Part shown: in pieces, positions 49,811 through 63,952 of the stretch
Layout: each line of letters opens with the position of its first letter
Numbering within the stretch: position 1 is the stretch's first letter
Origin: Pseudomonas haemolytica
GTDB lineage: Bacteria; Pseudomonadota; Gammaproteobacteria; Pseudomonadales; Pseudomonadaceae
Reading direction: 5' to 3'
Assembly (NCBI RefSeq): GCF_009659625.1
Contig: NZ_VOIW01000002.1
Location: 62,001 to 126,000, forward strand
DNA: 64,000 bases
Position numbers and translations under genes: made by a program
The notes under the pieces: generated by a model
Told to the model about the DNA's origin: nothing
What the model saw: the letters and a program-made list of their open reading frames with translations, nothing else
The model's database searches: none

Positions 49811-50033
49811 GGAAAGAAGGTTCGTCAGTGGTTCAAATACAGTGGTGGGGGCGACCTGTCAGAATTTCAACTCTGACCGACTGGTCGCCTTGACTATCGG
49901 CGAATCGGTGTTACAACCAATAGAACCCACAGTGGGTAAAAAAGGTCCGCGCAGTCAACCTTATTTATTCGGGTTAGGACGGATAGACAGGATGATACTC
50001 CAGTGATGGAGTCTGGTGCAGAGGGATATGGGA

Positions 50034-50300
50034 ATGGCTAGTGGTAAGGTCAAGTGGTTCAACAACGCCAAGGGCTTCGGCTTCATTAATGAAGACGGCA
50101 AGACTGAAGACCTTTTTGCGCATTACTCAGCAATCAAGATGGATGGCTACAAGACTCTGAAAGCGGGTCAGGCTGTCAGCTTTGAAATTATTCAAGGCCC
50201 CAAGGGCAAGCATGCCGTAGATATCAGTGCGCCCGTCGTCACTGAAGACGCTAGGAAAACAGCAGCGCCAGCTCAAAAACCAAAAAAGCAAACGGCCTGA
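50034..50300 (+). CDS. cspD: cold-shock-like protein CspD
   Basis: This 88-residue cold-shock domain protein has RNP motifs 'KGFGFI' and 'DLFAHY' and a basic, Ala/Lys-rich tail after residue 70, typical of CspD, an inhibitor of replication in stationary phase. ATG 50034 with GAGGG 8 bp upstream is chosen over an ATG 6 bp earlier. Its place beside clpS is conserved. Confidence 0.95.
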   Translation: MASGKVKWFNNAKGFGFINEDGKTEDLFAHYSAIKMDGYKTLKAGQAVSFEIIQGPKGKHAVDISAPVVTEDARKTAAPAQKPKKQTA

Positions 50301-50328
50301 TCAGCCACCGAGCAAAGCCTTGAAAGCC

Positions 50329-50367
50329 AAGCCGGCTACCCTGAGCCATCAGAGCAGCCGGTTTTTT
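50329..50367 (+). terminator. probable cspD terminator
   Basis: This is an imperfect hairpin with the outer stem CCGGCT/AGCCGG and inner CTGA/TCAG, followed by TTTTTT. The icd stop follows on the other strand. Confidence 0.6.
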
Positions 50368-50375
50368 CTGCCTGC

Positions 50376-51632
50376 TTACATATGCTTGATCAATGCATCA
50401 CCAAAGCCCGACGACGACACCAGCGTAGCGCCATCCATCAGGCGCTCGAAGTCATAGGTCACGGTCTTGGCCGAAATCGCGCCGTTGGTGCCCTTGATGA
50501 TCAAGTCAGCCGCCTCGGTCCAGCCCATGTGGCGCAGCATCATCTCCGCCGACAGGATCAACGAGCCCGGGTTTACCTGGTCTTTGCCCGCATATTTGGG
50601 CGCAGTACCGTGGGTAGCCTCGAACATCGCCACGGTGTCCGACAGGTTCGCCCCCGGCGCAATACCGATACCGCCTACCTCTGCCGCCAAGGCGTCAGAC
50701 AGGTAATCGCCGTTCAGGTTAAGCGTTGCGATCACGTCATACTCAGCCGGACGCAGCAAGATCTGCTGAAGCATGGCGTCAGCGATGGCATCCTTGACCA
50801 CCACATTCTTGCCGGTCTTGGGGTTCTTGAACTGCATCCACGGGCCGCCATCGAGCAGGGTCGCACCAAACTCTTCAGCCGCCACTTCGTAGGCCCATTC
50901 CTTGAAGGCACCTTCGGTGAACTTCATGATGTTGCCTTTGTGCACGATGGTCAGCGAATCGCGGTCGTTATCCACCACATATTGCAGGGCTTTACGTGCC
51001 AGGCGCTTGGTGCCCTCTTTCGAGACCGGCTTGACGCCAATCCCGCAATCCTGGTCGAAACGAATCTTGGTGACACCCATTTCCTCCTTGAGGAACTTGA
51101 TCACCTTGATCGCTTCCGGGGAACCCGCCTTCCACTCGATGCCGGCGTAAATATCCTCGGAGTTCTCACGGAAGATGGTCATGTCCACGTCGCCAGGTTT
51201 CTTGACCGGGCTAGGCACACCTTCGAACCAGCGCACCGGGCGCAGGCACACATACAGGTCGAGTTGCTGACGCAGGGCCACGTTCAGCGAGCGAATACCG
51301 CCCCCGACCGGCGTGGTCAGCGGGCCCTTGATGGAGACCACGTAATCTTTGACCGCATCCAGGGTTTCCTGGGGCAGCCAGGTATCCTGGTCGTAGACCT
51401 GGGTAGCCTTTTCGCCGGCGTAAACCTCCATCCACGAGATCTTGCGCTTGCCGCCGTAAGCCTTTTCAACAGCTGCGTCGACCACCTTGATCATTACCGG
51501 GCTGATGTCGACGCCGATACCGTCACCTTCGATGTAGGGGATGATCGGTTGGTCAGGAACATTGAGAGAATGGTCTGCATTGACGGTGATTTTGTCGCCG
51601 ACTGCCGGAACCTGAATCTTCTTGTATCCCAT
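50376..51632 (-). CDS. icd: NADP-dependent isocitrate dehydrogenase (homodimeric type)
   Basis: This 418-residue TCA enzyme has substrate-binding '[20 protein letters not shown]' with the regulatory serine, '[12 protein letters not shown]' and the cofactor region '[20 protein letters not shown]'. The start at 51632 gives the standard N-terminus 'MGYKKIQVP'. It is divergent from a second, monomeric isocitrate dehydrogenase. Confidence 0.97.
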   Translation of the reverse strand: MGYKKIQVPAVGDKITVNADHSLNVPDQPIIPYIEGDGIGVDISPVMIKVVDAAVEKAYGGKRKISWMEVYAGEKATQVYDQDTWLPQETLDAVKDYVVSIKGPLTTPVGGGIRSLNVALRQQLDLYVCLRPVRWFEGVPSPVKKPGDVDMTIFRENSEDIYAGIEWKAGSPEAIKVIKFLKEEMGVTKIRFDQDCGIGVKPVSKEGTKRLARKALQYVVDNDRDSLTIVHKGNIMKFTEGAFKEWAYEVAAEEFGATLLDGGPWMQFKNPKTGKNVVVKDAIADAMLQQILLRPAEYDVIATLNLNGDYLSDALAAEVGGIGIAPGANLSDTVAMFEATHGTAPKYAGKDQVNPGSLILSAEMMLRHMGWTEAADLIIKGTNGAISAKTVTYDFERLMDGATLVSSSGFGDALIKHM

Positions 51633-54352
<2,720 letters not shown>

Positions 54353-54371
54353 AGTTGTAGGGATGCAAAGA

Positions 54372-54397
54372 AGCCCCGGCTATATGCCGGGGTTTTT
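54372..54397 (+). terminator. idh terminator
   Basis: The stem CCCCGGC-TATAT-GCCGGGG is followed by TTTTTG, 20 bp after the idh stop. Confidence 0.9.
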
Positions 54398-54420
54398 GTT
54401 TTCAGCGAAAGTGAGTTTAG

Positions 54421-55299
54421 TCACAGGGAGGCATTGGCGTACTCTGAAATCCATACAGAGCGAATCAACTCAAGCACCTCACGCCTGTAAACAGGACTCC
54501 AACCCGCTCGCTCTTTAGGTACTACAGCAAATTGAGGTAGCACCGGCAAACTGGAAATGCCCTCGAGACTCTTTAAACCCGACACTTGTGCGACAAAAGG
54601 CAGCAACGTAATACCTACTCCCGCCTGCACTGCAGACCGCAGCGACATCAAGTCTTCCGACTCATAAACGCAATGCCATTTGATACCGCACTCCTCTAGA
54701 CTCCGAATCGCCAGACTGCGAAACCCACATGGCGGCTTGAACAAAGCGAGCGGAACATCATATGGTTTATCGATCATGTCCGCGTTATCGCCAGCAAACC
54801 ACCTAACCGATAATGTATGCCAAGGACGCTCATGCATTTTTTTCAGTTCATCTATCACGAGGCATAGGTCGATCTTCCCCTCACTTACCGCATCCAATAG
54901 CAAACCAGATCTGGCGACCTTGACCACCATTTGTATGGCTGGAAAGTGAGTGGCCATGTTGGAAATAATCTTGGGGAGCACCCTTTCGCAAAAATGCTCA
55001 GGCATACCCACTATGATCGTTTCTCTTTTTTCAACCCTTTCAAACAGCCTACCCACTTTATCGTTACAAATGACGATGTTCTTGGCATAACTGAAGAGCT
55101 TTTCTCCCTCCAAGGTTAATAATACTTGTCGGTTTTCCCTTGCAAACAATTCCACACCCAATAGGTCCTCTAACCGTTTGATCTGTTGACTAATAGCAGG
55201 TTGAGTCAGGCTTAACGCTTCGGCCGCGCGCGTAAAACTTTTGGTCTCGCCTACTCTGATAAAGCTTCGCAACGACTGAACATCAAGATTGACTCTCAT
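54421..55299 (-). CDS. LysR-family transcriptional regulator
   Basis: This 292-residue regulator has the N-terminal winged HTH 'SLRSFIRVGETKSFTRAAEA' with 'LSLTQPAISQQIKRLEDLLG', then the effector-binding domain. The start at 55299 gives the usual LysR N-terminus; 46 more in-frame codons upstream look non-coding and AT-rich. Base use is AT-richer than idh next door. It is the last of a same-strand gene set (cupin, CoA transferase, flavoprotein), 140 bp after the flavoprotein, and is the obvious candidate regulator of it. The inducer is unknown. Confidence 0.92.
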   Translation of the reverse strand: MRVNLDVQSLRSFIRVGETKSFTRAAEALSLTQPAISQQIKRLEDLLGVELFARENRQVLLTLEGEKLFSYAKNIVICNDKVGRLFERVEKRETIIVGMPEHFCERVLPKIISNMATHFPAIQMVVKVARSGLLLDAVSEGKIDLCLVIDELKKMHERPWHTLSVRWFAGDNADMIDKPYDVPLALFKPPCGFRSLAIRSLEECGIKWHCVYESEDLMSLRSAVQAGVGITLLPFVAQVSGLKSLEGISSLPVLPQFAVVPKERAGWSPVYRREVLELIRSVWISEYANASL

Positions 55300-55438
55300 A
55301 GCATGCCACCGACCGAAATTAGTCTTCCGATTGTGGCAAATCAACGCGTCGCTCGCCACTAGCTGTTCGGTTAGGCACGAGCTAAATTTACGTATGAAAA
55401 TATACAAATAATGTTTAATAAAAGAATTTTCTGTCATC

Positions 55439-56995
55439 CTATGCCAATAATCGAGCGTTAAGGGGGTTCAAATACCTATCGGAAGTTAGCGCCAACCTCG
55501 CCAAAACGTACTCTGCTCGCCTCGCCGAATGGCGAGCGTTGATTTCTAAAGCGCTGGTAAAAAAGAACGCGCCGCTTGTCAACTCCCCCAGAACAGTGAT
55601 TCTGTCATCCACATGCCCCAAATGATTTATCAATCCGCCCGACTCAGCAGACACCCTCACTCCTCCGAATGGGTCCGCACATCCAATTCCTTGCTGAAGC
55701 ATATTTTGCACCAAAGGGTTATCAAACTTACTTACATCACGGGGCGTACCTGTAGCCACCACAACGGAATCGTAGTCGTAGCAACTTTTGTCCGACTGAT
55801 TAGCCACTTCCAAGATAAAGCGCCCATCGTATTGAATCGCCTCAATCTCACCTTTGATGATTGATAGTTTCCCGGCTTCGATTAGTGACTTAACTTTTAA
55901 TGCATTCTCAATCGGAATAGAGACACGGTAGGCCATCCACCAACTAGAGTAACCCAAGAACATCTTCTTGTCCTCGTCCGGCATTGCGGGCCAAATCAAA
56001 TCAAGTACAGCATTTGTGGAGTAGAGAACGGATTGCCAAAACCGCGGGTGATGCGCGGCCGCTATTTCCGTCTCAAGAAATTCCACTGCAGGCCTTTGGA
56101 AGCATTTTGTCGGCCAATCAGCCATGCGAATCGGCTTGCCCTCCAAGGCCAACTCCTGCGTCGTCCAACGAAGCACATCTTCAAGTCGTACTACGCCAGT
56201 TCGAGAAATACAAGATCTAACAGTTTCCGGTGTCAGTATCGTCGGTTGATAGCGCCCCTGAGTCCCTCTCACACTTGGCAGGGCTCCCGTGCGTGAATGC
56301 AACGTAATGGGTCCTTCATGGCCATTAGCAGTAAGCCCAATCACCGCATCGATAGCACTCAATCTTGATCCGACAATTGCAACACGCGCCTGCTTTTGAA
56401 TCAGCCGGCATGTACGCTTGATTGGATAAGGGCTGGAAAAAAAACCCTCCGCAGCAGTAAGGTATCGGTATTCCAGACTACGTGCATTACCACAACTCAA
56501 CACTACATGATCACTGGGAAAGGAGAGATTCCCCTTTGTTGAAACTACGACCCTCCTATCATGCGAGAAACTCAAGTTTAGGACCTCGTCATGCACCGGA
56601 ATTAATTGACAACCGAGCTCTACAGCTTTTTTGACGAGAAACTGAATCATGTGCGCAAGATATAATCCAAACAAGGGGCGAGGCAAAAAGGCCTGCGGGC
56701 ACAGTTCAATACCTGGGAAGTCGTCCTCCCAAATCTCACGATTAGCCAATAACCAACTATAAAAATGTCCAGACTGGTCAGGGAAAGGCGAAATGAATTC
56801 CGCTCGCGTATTTAAAATATTTGTGCTGCAGTCGTCAGAATAGGCAAGTCCTCTACCACATTGATATTGCTTATCTATCAAGAATATCGACACATCCGAA
56901 TGACAACCATGTCTCCCCAAGCCATTTAAGACCGCGTATATAAAAGAGACACTAGAGGCCCCACCACCGACTACCGTAATTACGTTGCCAGACAT
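55439..56995 (-). CDS. FAD/NAD(P)-binding oxidoreductase (NAD_binding_9 type)
   Basis: This 518-residue protein has an N-terminal dinucleotide site 'ITVVGGGASSVSFIYAVL' and the family segment 'NTRAEFISPFPDQSGHFYSW' near residue 60, a second nucleotide site around 'ARVAIVGSRLSAIDAVIGL' near 205, and 'DSVVVATGTPRDVSKFDNP' near 410. This architecture places it with large FAD/NAD(P)-binding proteins that often sit in accessory metabolic clusters and whose substrates are mostly unknown. There is no signal peptide. Base use is AT-rich compared with the flanks. It follows the CoA transferase by 66 bp on the same strand. Confidence 0.85.
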   Translation of the reverse strand: MSGNVITVVGGGASSVSFIYAVLNGLGRHGCHSDVSIFLIDKQYQCGRGLAYSDDCSTNILNTRAEFISPFPDQSGHFYSWLLANREIWEDDFPGIELCPQAFLPRPLFGLYLAHMIQFLVKKAVELGCQLIPVHDEVLNLSFSHDRRVVVSTKGNLSFPSDHVVLSCGNARSLEYRYLTAAEGFFSSPYPIKRTCRLIQKQARVAIVGSRLSAIDAVIGLTANGHEGPITLHSRTGALPSVRGTQGRYQPTILTPETVRSCISRTGVVRLEDVLRWTTQELALEGKPIRMADWPTKCFQRPAVEFLETEIAAAHHPRFWQSVLYSTNAVLDLIWPAMPDEDKKMFLGYSSWWMAYRVSIPIENALKVKSLIEAGKLSIIKGEIEAIQYDGRFILEVANQSDKSCYDYDSVVVATGTPRDVSKFDNPLVQNMLQQGIGCADPFGGVRVSAESGGLINHLGHVDDRITVLGELTSGAFFFTSALEINARHSARRAEYVLARLALTSDRYLNPLNARLLA

Positions 56996-57061
56996 AATAA
57001 CCTCCCGCCGATTTTTTCGGCATTCGACATATTATTAATCACGAATTTTAAACCCGCACAC

Positions 57062-58585
57062 CTAAAACAAAAACATTTCATCCGACATAGGCCTGCAACT
57101 ACCAGACACCACAAACCCACCCTCTATGAACGGCATAATATCCTGTTCAATACTTATACCTGGAGCGACCTCATCCAAATAGACCACTCCATCTCTTAAT
57201 GCAAAAACAGCTCGCTCCGTGACAAATATAACTCTTTGACCCAAGACCTGAGAATAGCTGCCATTAAAAGTCAAATGTGAGACGTGACGAACAAATTTAT
57301 TTACATGACCTTCCCGAACTATGCGGACTTTCCCTTCACTTACATCTACGATCGACCCCACCGCTGTAAAAGTACCACAAAAGACAATACATCTAGCCGA
57401 CTGAGAGATATTTATGAACCCCCCAGCGCCTTGCAACTTACGACCGAACTGCGAAACATTGACATTGCCAAAACTGTCCATTTCGGCAAAGCCTAAACAC
57501 GCTACGTCAATTCCACCGCCTTCGTAAAAATCGAACAAAGCTGCCTGCTCAATAATACTGACTGGACGACAGCTGGCACCAAATGACAATCCAGCTGCTG
57601 GCCTACCACCTATAACGCCGGACTCAATAGTAAAGGTCACCGACTCCGCACAGCCCAACTCTTCAGCCACCTGAGCAACGACTACCGGTATACCAATACC
57701 CAGATTGATAATCCGAGCATTTTCGTGTCGTATTTCCTGCAAAGCTCTTTTCGCAATAATTCTCTCAGCGCATGAAATCGCACTTACGCCACGAGTAAGC
57801 ACTCCCGGACGTGTAAACGCTGAATTATGTATCACACCATAAGTTTGAGGATGCTCATCAGGACGCGACACCGTCACATAATCGACCAATAGCCCGGGGA
57901 TTTTTACATCCTGCGGTTCAATCTCATGTAACCCTACTAAGCTTTCAACCTGAACAATCACTATTCCACCGCAGTTCTTAACTGCCATTGCCTGCGCAAG
58001 CGCGTCACTATATGACACCTCCCGCTCCATCGAAATATTGCCTAAAGGGTCACAAAACGTCCCTCTTAATAACGCACAATTGACATTAAGTGCAGGGTAA
58101 AAGAGCGTCAACTCTCCATTAATAACGATCTTCTGAACGAGAGCGCCTCCCTCCCGCTGATTCAAGCGTGCACCCTCGTGATCAGGATCAACAAAAGTAT
58201 TGAGACCAACCTTCGAGATCACACCGGGCTTCTTCGCCGCGATCGCACGGAACAGCTGGCTGACAACCCCCTGCGGCCAGTTATGCGCTTCTATCTCTCC
58301 TTGAAGCGCCATGTTTCCCAATCGAGGTATAAGCCCCCAGAACCCTCCAATTGCCTTGGCCACCAGCCCACTCTGAGCCAAAACGTCGACACCCCTTTCG
58401 TCAAGGTCTCCAGAAGCAGAGGCAAAGAGCAGACCCAGCTTACGAGGCCGCCCCTCCCGCTTGAAACGATCACTGATTGCTCGAGTAAGTCCATCAGGAT
58501 GCCCGCAACTACCAAACCCTCCCGGAATAATTGTCCATCCATCCTCAATCAACTCTGCAGCTTGCTGTTCGTTGATAATTTTCAT
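57062..58585 (-). CDS. acetate/propionate CoA-transferase-like protein (Pct/YdiF type, fused)
   Basis: This 507-residue class I CoA transferase has alpha and beta halves in one chain, as in clostridial propionate CoA-transferase and E. coli YdiF. Matching segments are 'LIEDGWTIIPGGFGSCGHPD', 'IAAKKPGVISKVGLNTFVDP', 'GGIVIVQVE' and 'GFINISQSARCIVFCGTFTA'. The catalytic glutamate is Glu321 in 'TIESGVIGG'. It should move CoA from acetyl-CoA or similar to a short carboxylic acid. The start overlaps the cupin stop (ATGA). Codon use is AT-rich. The acid it activates is not evident; no thiolase, dehydratase or lyase is nearby. Confidence 0.9.
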   Translation of the reverse strand: MKIINEQQAAELIEDGWTIIPGGFGSCGHPDGLTRAISDRFKREGRPRKLGLLFASASGDLDERGVDVLAQSGLVAKAIGGFWGLIPRLGNMALQGEIEAHNWPQGVVSQLFRAIAAKKPGVISKVGLNTFVDPDHEGARLNQREGGALVQKIVINGELTLFYPALNVNCALLRGTFCDPLGNISMEREVSYSDALAQAMAVKNCGGIVIVQVESLVGLHEIEPQDVKIPGLLVDYVTVSRPDEHPQTYGVIHNSAFTRPGVLTRGVSAISCAERIIAKRALQEIRHENARIINLGIGIPVVVAQVAEELGCAESVTFTIESGVIGGRPAAGLSFGASCRPVSIIEQAALFDFYEGGGIDVACLGFAEMDSFGNVNVSQFGRKLQGAGGFINISQSARCIVFCGTFTAVGSIVDVSEGKVRIVREGHVNKFVRHVSHLTFNGSYSQVLGQRVIFVTERAVFALRDGVVYLDEVAPGISIEQDIMPFIEGGFVVSGSCRPMSDEMFLF

Positions 58586-59007
58586 GCTGCGGCCTCCGAG
58601 CCCTGAGTTGGGGAGGGCTGAACTGGCTGCTCCCAAACGACTAGAAACGTACAACCTGTAACAGAAGAAAGTTGGTGAGTAGAGCCAGGCGGGTAAATTT
58701 GCAGCGCACCTACAGTATGTCGCCCTCTGTCATCGACAAGTTCACCATCGACCACCAGCACTAACTCCCATCCCTGATGCCTATGCCTCGGTGTTAGAGC
58801 TCCACCGGCGTAACGAACCAATGCGGCAACTGGCCCTTGCGCATTATCCCGCGCATCATAGAGATGAAATATTGAAACGCCCTTGCGCCCATCCACTTCA
58901 TAAGGTTCAAAATTCAGACAGTCAATATCATCAACGTGTAGTCCACCTCCAGACCGGCAAATTTCATCGCTATATATTTTTTTGTCCGCCATTTCGTGCT
59001 TAAACAT
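58582..59007 (-). CDS. cupin-domain protein (ChrR-like)
   Basis: This 141-residue protein has one cupin barrel with metal ligands in 'PRHRHQGWELVLVVDGEL' (His-X-His and Glu) and the later His in 'YPPGSTHQL', like the cupin domain of ChrR-type proteins. It could be a small metal-dependent dioxygenase or isomerase, or a sensor. The start at 59007 follows GAGGAG by 7 bp. It is translationally coupled to the CoA transferase (ATGA) and begins 38 bp after the EamA transporter stop. Confidence 0.85.
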   Translation of the reverse strand: MFKHEMADKKIYSDEICRSGGGLHVDDIDCLNFEPYEVDGRKGVSIFHLYDARDNAQGPVAALVRYAGGALTPRHRHQGWELVLVVDGELVDDRGRHTVGALQIYPPGSTHQLSSVTGCTFLVVWEQPVQPSPTQGSEAAA

Positions 59008-59045
59008 GATTACTCTCCTCATAAGCAGCCTTCAATATTAGAGGC

Positions 59046-59942
59046 TTACTTTGCTCTCGAATGATTCATTAAATAAACTCCCACCCCCGAAACAACAAAC
59101 CCCACAATCGCCACCACACTCGGCACCTCACCCAACACCAACGACGCCATGATCTGCGTAACAGCCGGAATAACATGAAACAAGTTCGTCGCTTTACTCG
59201 CCTCCCCCCGCCGAATCATCAGGTACAGCAGGGTCAGCGCGCCGACTGAGTTCATTACAGTGATCCACGCCACCGAAGCAGCGAAGGGCACCCACTGCGT
59301 CACCTGCATGGTCTCGGTGGTATAGGCCAGCAGCAACATGACCAGCGACGCGGTGACCATCTGAACAAAACAGCCCACCCACAGGTTGACGCCGCCGAGG
59401 AAACGTTTCTGATAAAGCGTGCCAAGGGTGATGCCTAGCAACGCCAGCCCCACCGCGCCATAACCGCCGATGGACGCCTCAGGGCCAAAAAAACTGCTGC
59501 CGACCACAATGGCCACGCCACCCACACCCAGGATCGAGCCTGGCAAGTCGCGCCAACTCAATTGCTCGCCTAAACAGAAGTAGGCGCCGATCACGACGAA
59601 TACGGGCATCAGCCCGACAATCAGCGCAGCTTGCCCAGCCGGGACGCCCTGACTTATCCCGGTGTAGAGGCCGCCAAATTGCAGAGCCTGCAAGAGCAAG
59701 CCCACGGCCGCCGCGTGAAGGTAAGGTGTAAGTCGCCTGGGCCACTCGGCCTTGATGGCGAGCGCCACGCCCAGGAACACCAGGGCCGCCAGGGCAAACC
59801 GGTAGAACGTCATGGTGAAAGGCTCGCCATAACGCACACCGAACGCTCCACCGATGTAGCCGGAGCTCCATAACAGGATGAAGGCAATGGGCAACGGCGA
59901 TGTAAGGCGCACTTCATAGTTTTTGTGGGCAATCGGCTGCAT
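59046..59942 (-). CDS. EamA/DMT-family transporter
   Basis: This 298-residue inner-membrane protein has ten helices in two EamA repeats, beginning 'PLPIAFILLWSSGYIGGAFG' and with 'QFGGLYTGISQGVPAGQAAL' midway. Such proteins export amino acids or metabolites. It is GC-rich like the backbone, unlike the cupin to LysR genes 38 bp downstream on the same strand. It may share a transcript with them and could export their product, but it may equally be an older resident. Confidence 0.9.
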   Translation of the reverse strand: MQPIAHKNYEVRLTSPLPIAFILLWSSGYIGGAFGVRYGEPFTMTFYRFALAALVFLGVALAIKAEWPRRLTPYLHAAAVGLLLQALQFGGLYTGISQGVPAGQAALIVGLMPVFVVIGAYFCLGEQLSWRDLPGSILGVGGVAIVVGSSFFGPEASIGGYGAVGLALLGITLGTLYQKRFLGGVNLWVGCFVQMVTASLVMLLLAYTTETMQVTQWVPFAASVAWITVMNSVGALTLLYLMIRRGEASKATNLFHVIPAVTQIMASLVLGEVPSVVAIVGFVVSGVGVYLMNHSRAK

Positions 59943-60122
59943 GACACTCTCCGCACTGAAGGTTCTGGAGAGATAAGCTGCGCCACGGGCTCAAATCGGT
60001 AAAATCATTAAATGTCAGGCGCATCATGCAGATTGCTTATGCATCATCTCTGGCGAAACCCTCCCACACTGACTGTAATCCTGCTCTAAGACTGCGCTGT
60101 ATTCAGAATCGAGAGGCATCCC

Positions 60123-60569
60123 ATGACCTGGCAACCCCACATCACCGTCGCCACCATCGTCGAAGACAACGGCCGGTTCCTGATGGTCGAAGAGCTCAAG
60201 GGCGGCCGCGCCGTGCTCAACCAGCCCGCCGGCCACCTCGACCCGTACGAAACCCTGACCGAAGCCGCCGTGCGCGAAACCCTCGAAGAAACCGGCTGGG
60301 ACGTCGAAGCCACCGGCATTGTCGGCATCTACCTGTACACCGCGCCCAGCAATGGCGTGACCTATCAACGCGTCTGCTTCATTGCCAAGGCACTCAAACA
60401 CCACCCGGACTATCAACTCGACGACGGCATCCTCCGCGCCCGCTGGCTGACCCGCGACGAGCTGATGGCCGTGCGCAATGACTGGCGCAGCGAGCTGATT
60501 ATCCGTTGTATCGACGATTATCTGGCCGGCCAGCGCCACAGTCTCGAGTTGATCCGCCCTTCTCTTTAG
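60123..60569 (+). CDS. Nudix hydrolase (NudJ-like)
   Basis: This 148-residue protein has a complete Nudix box 'GHLDPYETLTEAAVRETLEE' continuing 'TGW' (about residues 38-60), binding Mg and hydrolysing nucleoside diphosphates linked to another group. NudJ relatives act on thiamine pyrophosphate precursors and dihydroneopterin phosphates. It precedes mnmA by 59 bp, an arrangement conserved in gammaproteobacteria. Confidence 0.94.
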   Translation: MTWQPHITVATIVEDNGRFLMVEELKGGRAVLNQPAGHLDPYETLTEAAVRETLEETGWDVEATGIVGIYLYTAPSNGVTYQRVCFIAKALKHHPDYQLDDGILRARWLTRDELMAVRNDWRSELIIRCIDDYLAGQRHSLELIRPSL

Positions 60570-60628
60570 CCTTAGCGGCTTGGGCCTGATAGAATCGCGT
60601 CCTTTTTCAAGACACCCGTTGAAACCCT

Positions 60629-61753
60629 ATGCGTGATCCAGCCCCTTCTGACATACAAAAGAAGCGCGTCATCGTCGGCATGTCCGGCGGCGTGGATTCT
60701 TCCGTTTCCGCCGTTCTGCTCATGGAGCAGGGTTATGAGGTGGAAGGCCTGTTCATGAAGAACTGGGAAGAAGACGATGGAACGGAATACTGCACCGCCA
60801 TGGACGACCTGGCAGACGCCCAGGCCGTGTGCGACAAGATTGGCATCAAGCTGCACACCGCCAACTTTGCCGCCGAGTACTGGGACAACGTGTTCGAGCA
60901 CTTCCTGGCCGAATACAAGGCCGGTCGCACGCCGAACCCGGACATCCTGTGCAACCGCGAGATCAAGTTCAAGGCGTTCCTCGACTACGCGATGATGCTC
61001 GGCGCCGACCTGATCGCCACTGGCCACTACGTGCGCCGCCGCGATATCGATGGGCGTACCGAACTGCTCAAGGGCCTGGACCCGAACAAGGACCAGAGCT
61101 ACTTCCTGCATGCCGTCGGCGGTGAACAGATCGCCAAGACGCTGTTTCCGGTCGGCGAACTGGAAAAGCCCGAAGTGCGTAAGATCGCTGAAAAACATGG
61201 CCTCGCCACTGCCAAGAAGAAAGACTCCACCGGGATCTGCTTTATCGGCGAACGCCGCTTCAGCGACTTCCTCAAGCAGTACCTGCCGGCGCAACCCGGT
61301 GAAATCAAAACCACCGAAGGCGAAGTCATCGGCCGTCATCATGGCCTGATGTACCACACCATCGGCCAGCGCCAGGGCCTGGGCATTGGAGGCTTGAAAG
61401 ACGCAGGTGAAGAGCCGTGGTATGTGCTGGTCAAGGACCTGGAAAACAATGTGCTGGTCGTCGGCCAGGGCAATGAGCATCCGCTGCTTTTTTCCGGTGC
61501 CCTGCTCGCTTCGGAGATCTATTGGGTCAACCCGATCGACTTGAGCACGCCACGCCGCCTGACCGCCAAGGTGCGCTATCGCCAGAGCGACCAGCCCTGC
61601 ACCCTGGAAAAAACCGCCACCGGCTACCGCGCCACCTTCGATGACCCGCAACGTGCGGTCACCCCAGGCCAATCCGTGGTGTTTTATGACGGCGAAATCT
61701 GCCTGGGCGGCGGCGTGATCGAAGTTGCGCAAGGCTGGAGCAACCCGGCATGA
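60629..61753 (+). CDS. mnmA: tRNA-specific 2-thiouridylase
   Basis: This 374-residue enzyme makes 2-thiouridine at U34 using persulfide delivered by TusE. The PP-loop '[10 protein letters not shown]' is near residue 20, the first catalytic Cys in '[13 protein letters not shown]' near 110 and the second in '[13 protein letters not shown]' near 207. It overlaps hflD by 4 bp. Confidence 0.98.
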   Translation: MRDPAPSDIQKKRVIVGMSGGVDSSVSAVLLMEQGYEVEGLFMKNWEEDDGTEYCTAMDDLADAQAVCDKIGIKLHTANFAAEYWDNVFEHFLAEYKAGRTPNPDILCNREIKFKAFLDYAMMLGADLIATGHYVRRRDIDGRTELLKGLDPNKDQSYFLHAVGGEQIAKTLFPVGELEKPEVRKIAEKHGLATAKKKDSTGICFIGERRFSDFLKQYLPAQPGEIKTTEGEVIGRHHGLMYHTIGQRQGLGIGGLKDAGEEPWYVLVKDLENNVLVVGQGNEHPLLFSGALLASEIYWVNPIDLSTPRRLTAKVRYRQSDQPCTLEKTATGYRATFDDPQRAVTPGQSVVFYDGEICLGGGVIEVAQGWSNPA

Positions 61754-62373
61754 GCCCGACCCAGGAGCAATTGACGGCCCTTGGCGGTGTGTTTCTTGCC
61801 GCCGTACTGGTGGACAAGATCGCCAAGACCGGCCAGGTCACTGAAGCCGGCCTGACCTGCATGCTCGGCAGCCTGCTGATCCGCGACCCCAAGGACACCC
61901 TGGAAGTCTACGGCGGTGACGACCTGGCCCTGCGCGAAGGTTATCGCGCATTGATCGGCGCCCTGGAGCGCGACCCCAGCACCTTGCAGCGCGAGCCGTT
62001 GCGCTACGCCTTGTCGATGCTTGGCCTGGAGCGCCAACTGGCCAAGCGTGACGACCTGCTGGAGACCATCGGCAAGCGTCTGCCGCAGATCCAATCCCAG
62101 GTAGAGCACTTCGGCCCGGCCCACGAAAACGTGATCGCCGCCTGTGGTGCGCTGTATCAGGACACCTTGAGTACGTTACGCCAGCGTATTCAGGTACACG
62201 GCGACATGCGCAACTTGCAGCAACCGAATAACGCCTCGAAAATCCGCGCCCTGCTCCTGGCCGGTATTCGCTCCGCGCGGTTGTGGCGCCAGTTGGGCGG
62301 TCATCGCTGGCAGCTGGTGATCAGCCGACGCAAATTGCTCAAAGAGCTTTACCCGTTGATGCGCAACGAATAA
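61750..62373 (+). CDS. hflD: HflD-like high-frequency lysogenization protein homologue
   Basis: This 207-residue helical protein is of the HflD family, with '[20 protein letters not shown]' at the N-terminus. In E. coli HflD binds phage lambda CII; its host role is unclear. The mnmA-hflD-purB order is conserved, and it is translationally coupled to mnmA. Confidence 0.94.
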   Translation: MSPTQEQLTALGGVFLAAVLVDKIAKTGQVTEAGLTCMLGSLLIRDPKDTLEVYGGDDLALREGYRALIGALERDPSTLQREPLRYALSMLGLERQLAKRDDLLETIGKRLPQIQSQVEHFGPAHENVIAACGALYQDTLSTLRQRIQVHGDMRNLQQPNNASKIRALLLAGIRSARLWRQLGGHRWQLVISRRKLLKELYPLMRNE

Positions 62374-62411
62374 GTCGCACCAGCAGGCCTTTTTCAAGCC
62401 GTTACGCGTAA

Positions 62412-63869
<1,458 letters not shown>

Positions 63870-63887
63870 TCATCGCGCACCCTTTGA

Positions 63888-63915
63888 GACGCCCGGCCGC
63901 GCCGGGCGTTTTTAT
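63888..63915 (+). terminator. purB terminator
   Basis: The stem ACGCCCGGC-CGC-GCCGGGCGT is followed by TTTTTATT. Confidence 0.93.
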
Positions 63916-63952
63916 TCCAGTCTGAAAAATGCTTTTTTTCAATAGGTTACAC

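Noticed and set aside
60572..61732. A 386-codon open frame on the minus strand within mnmA
   Set aside because: Antisense shadow of mnmA, whose PP-loop and catalytic cysteines are intact.
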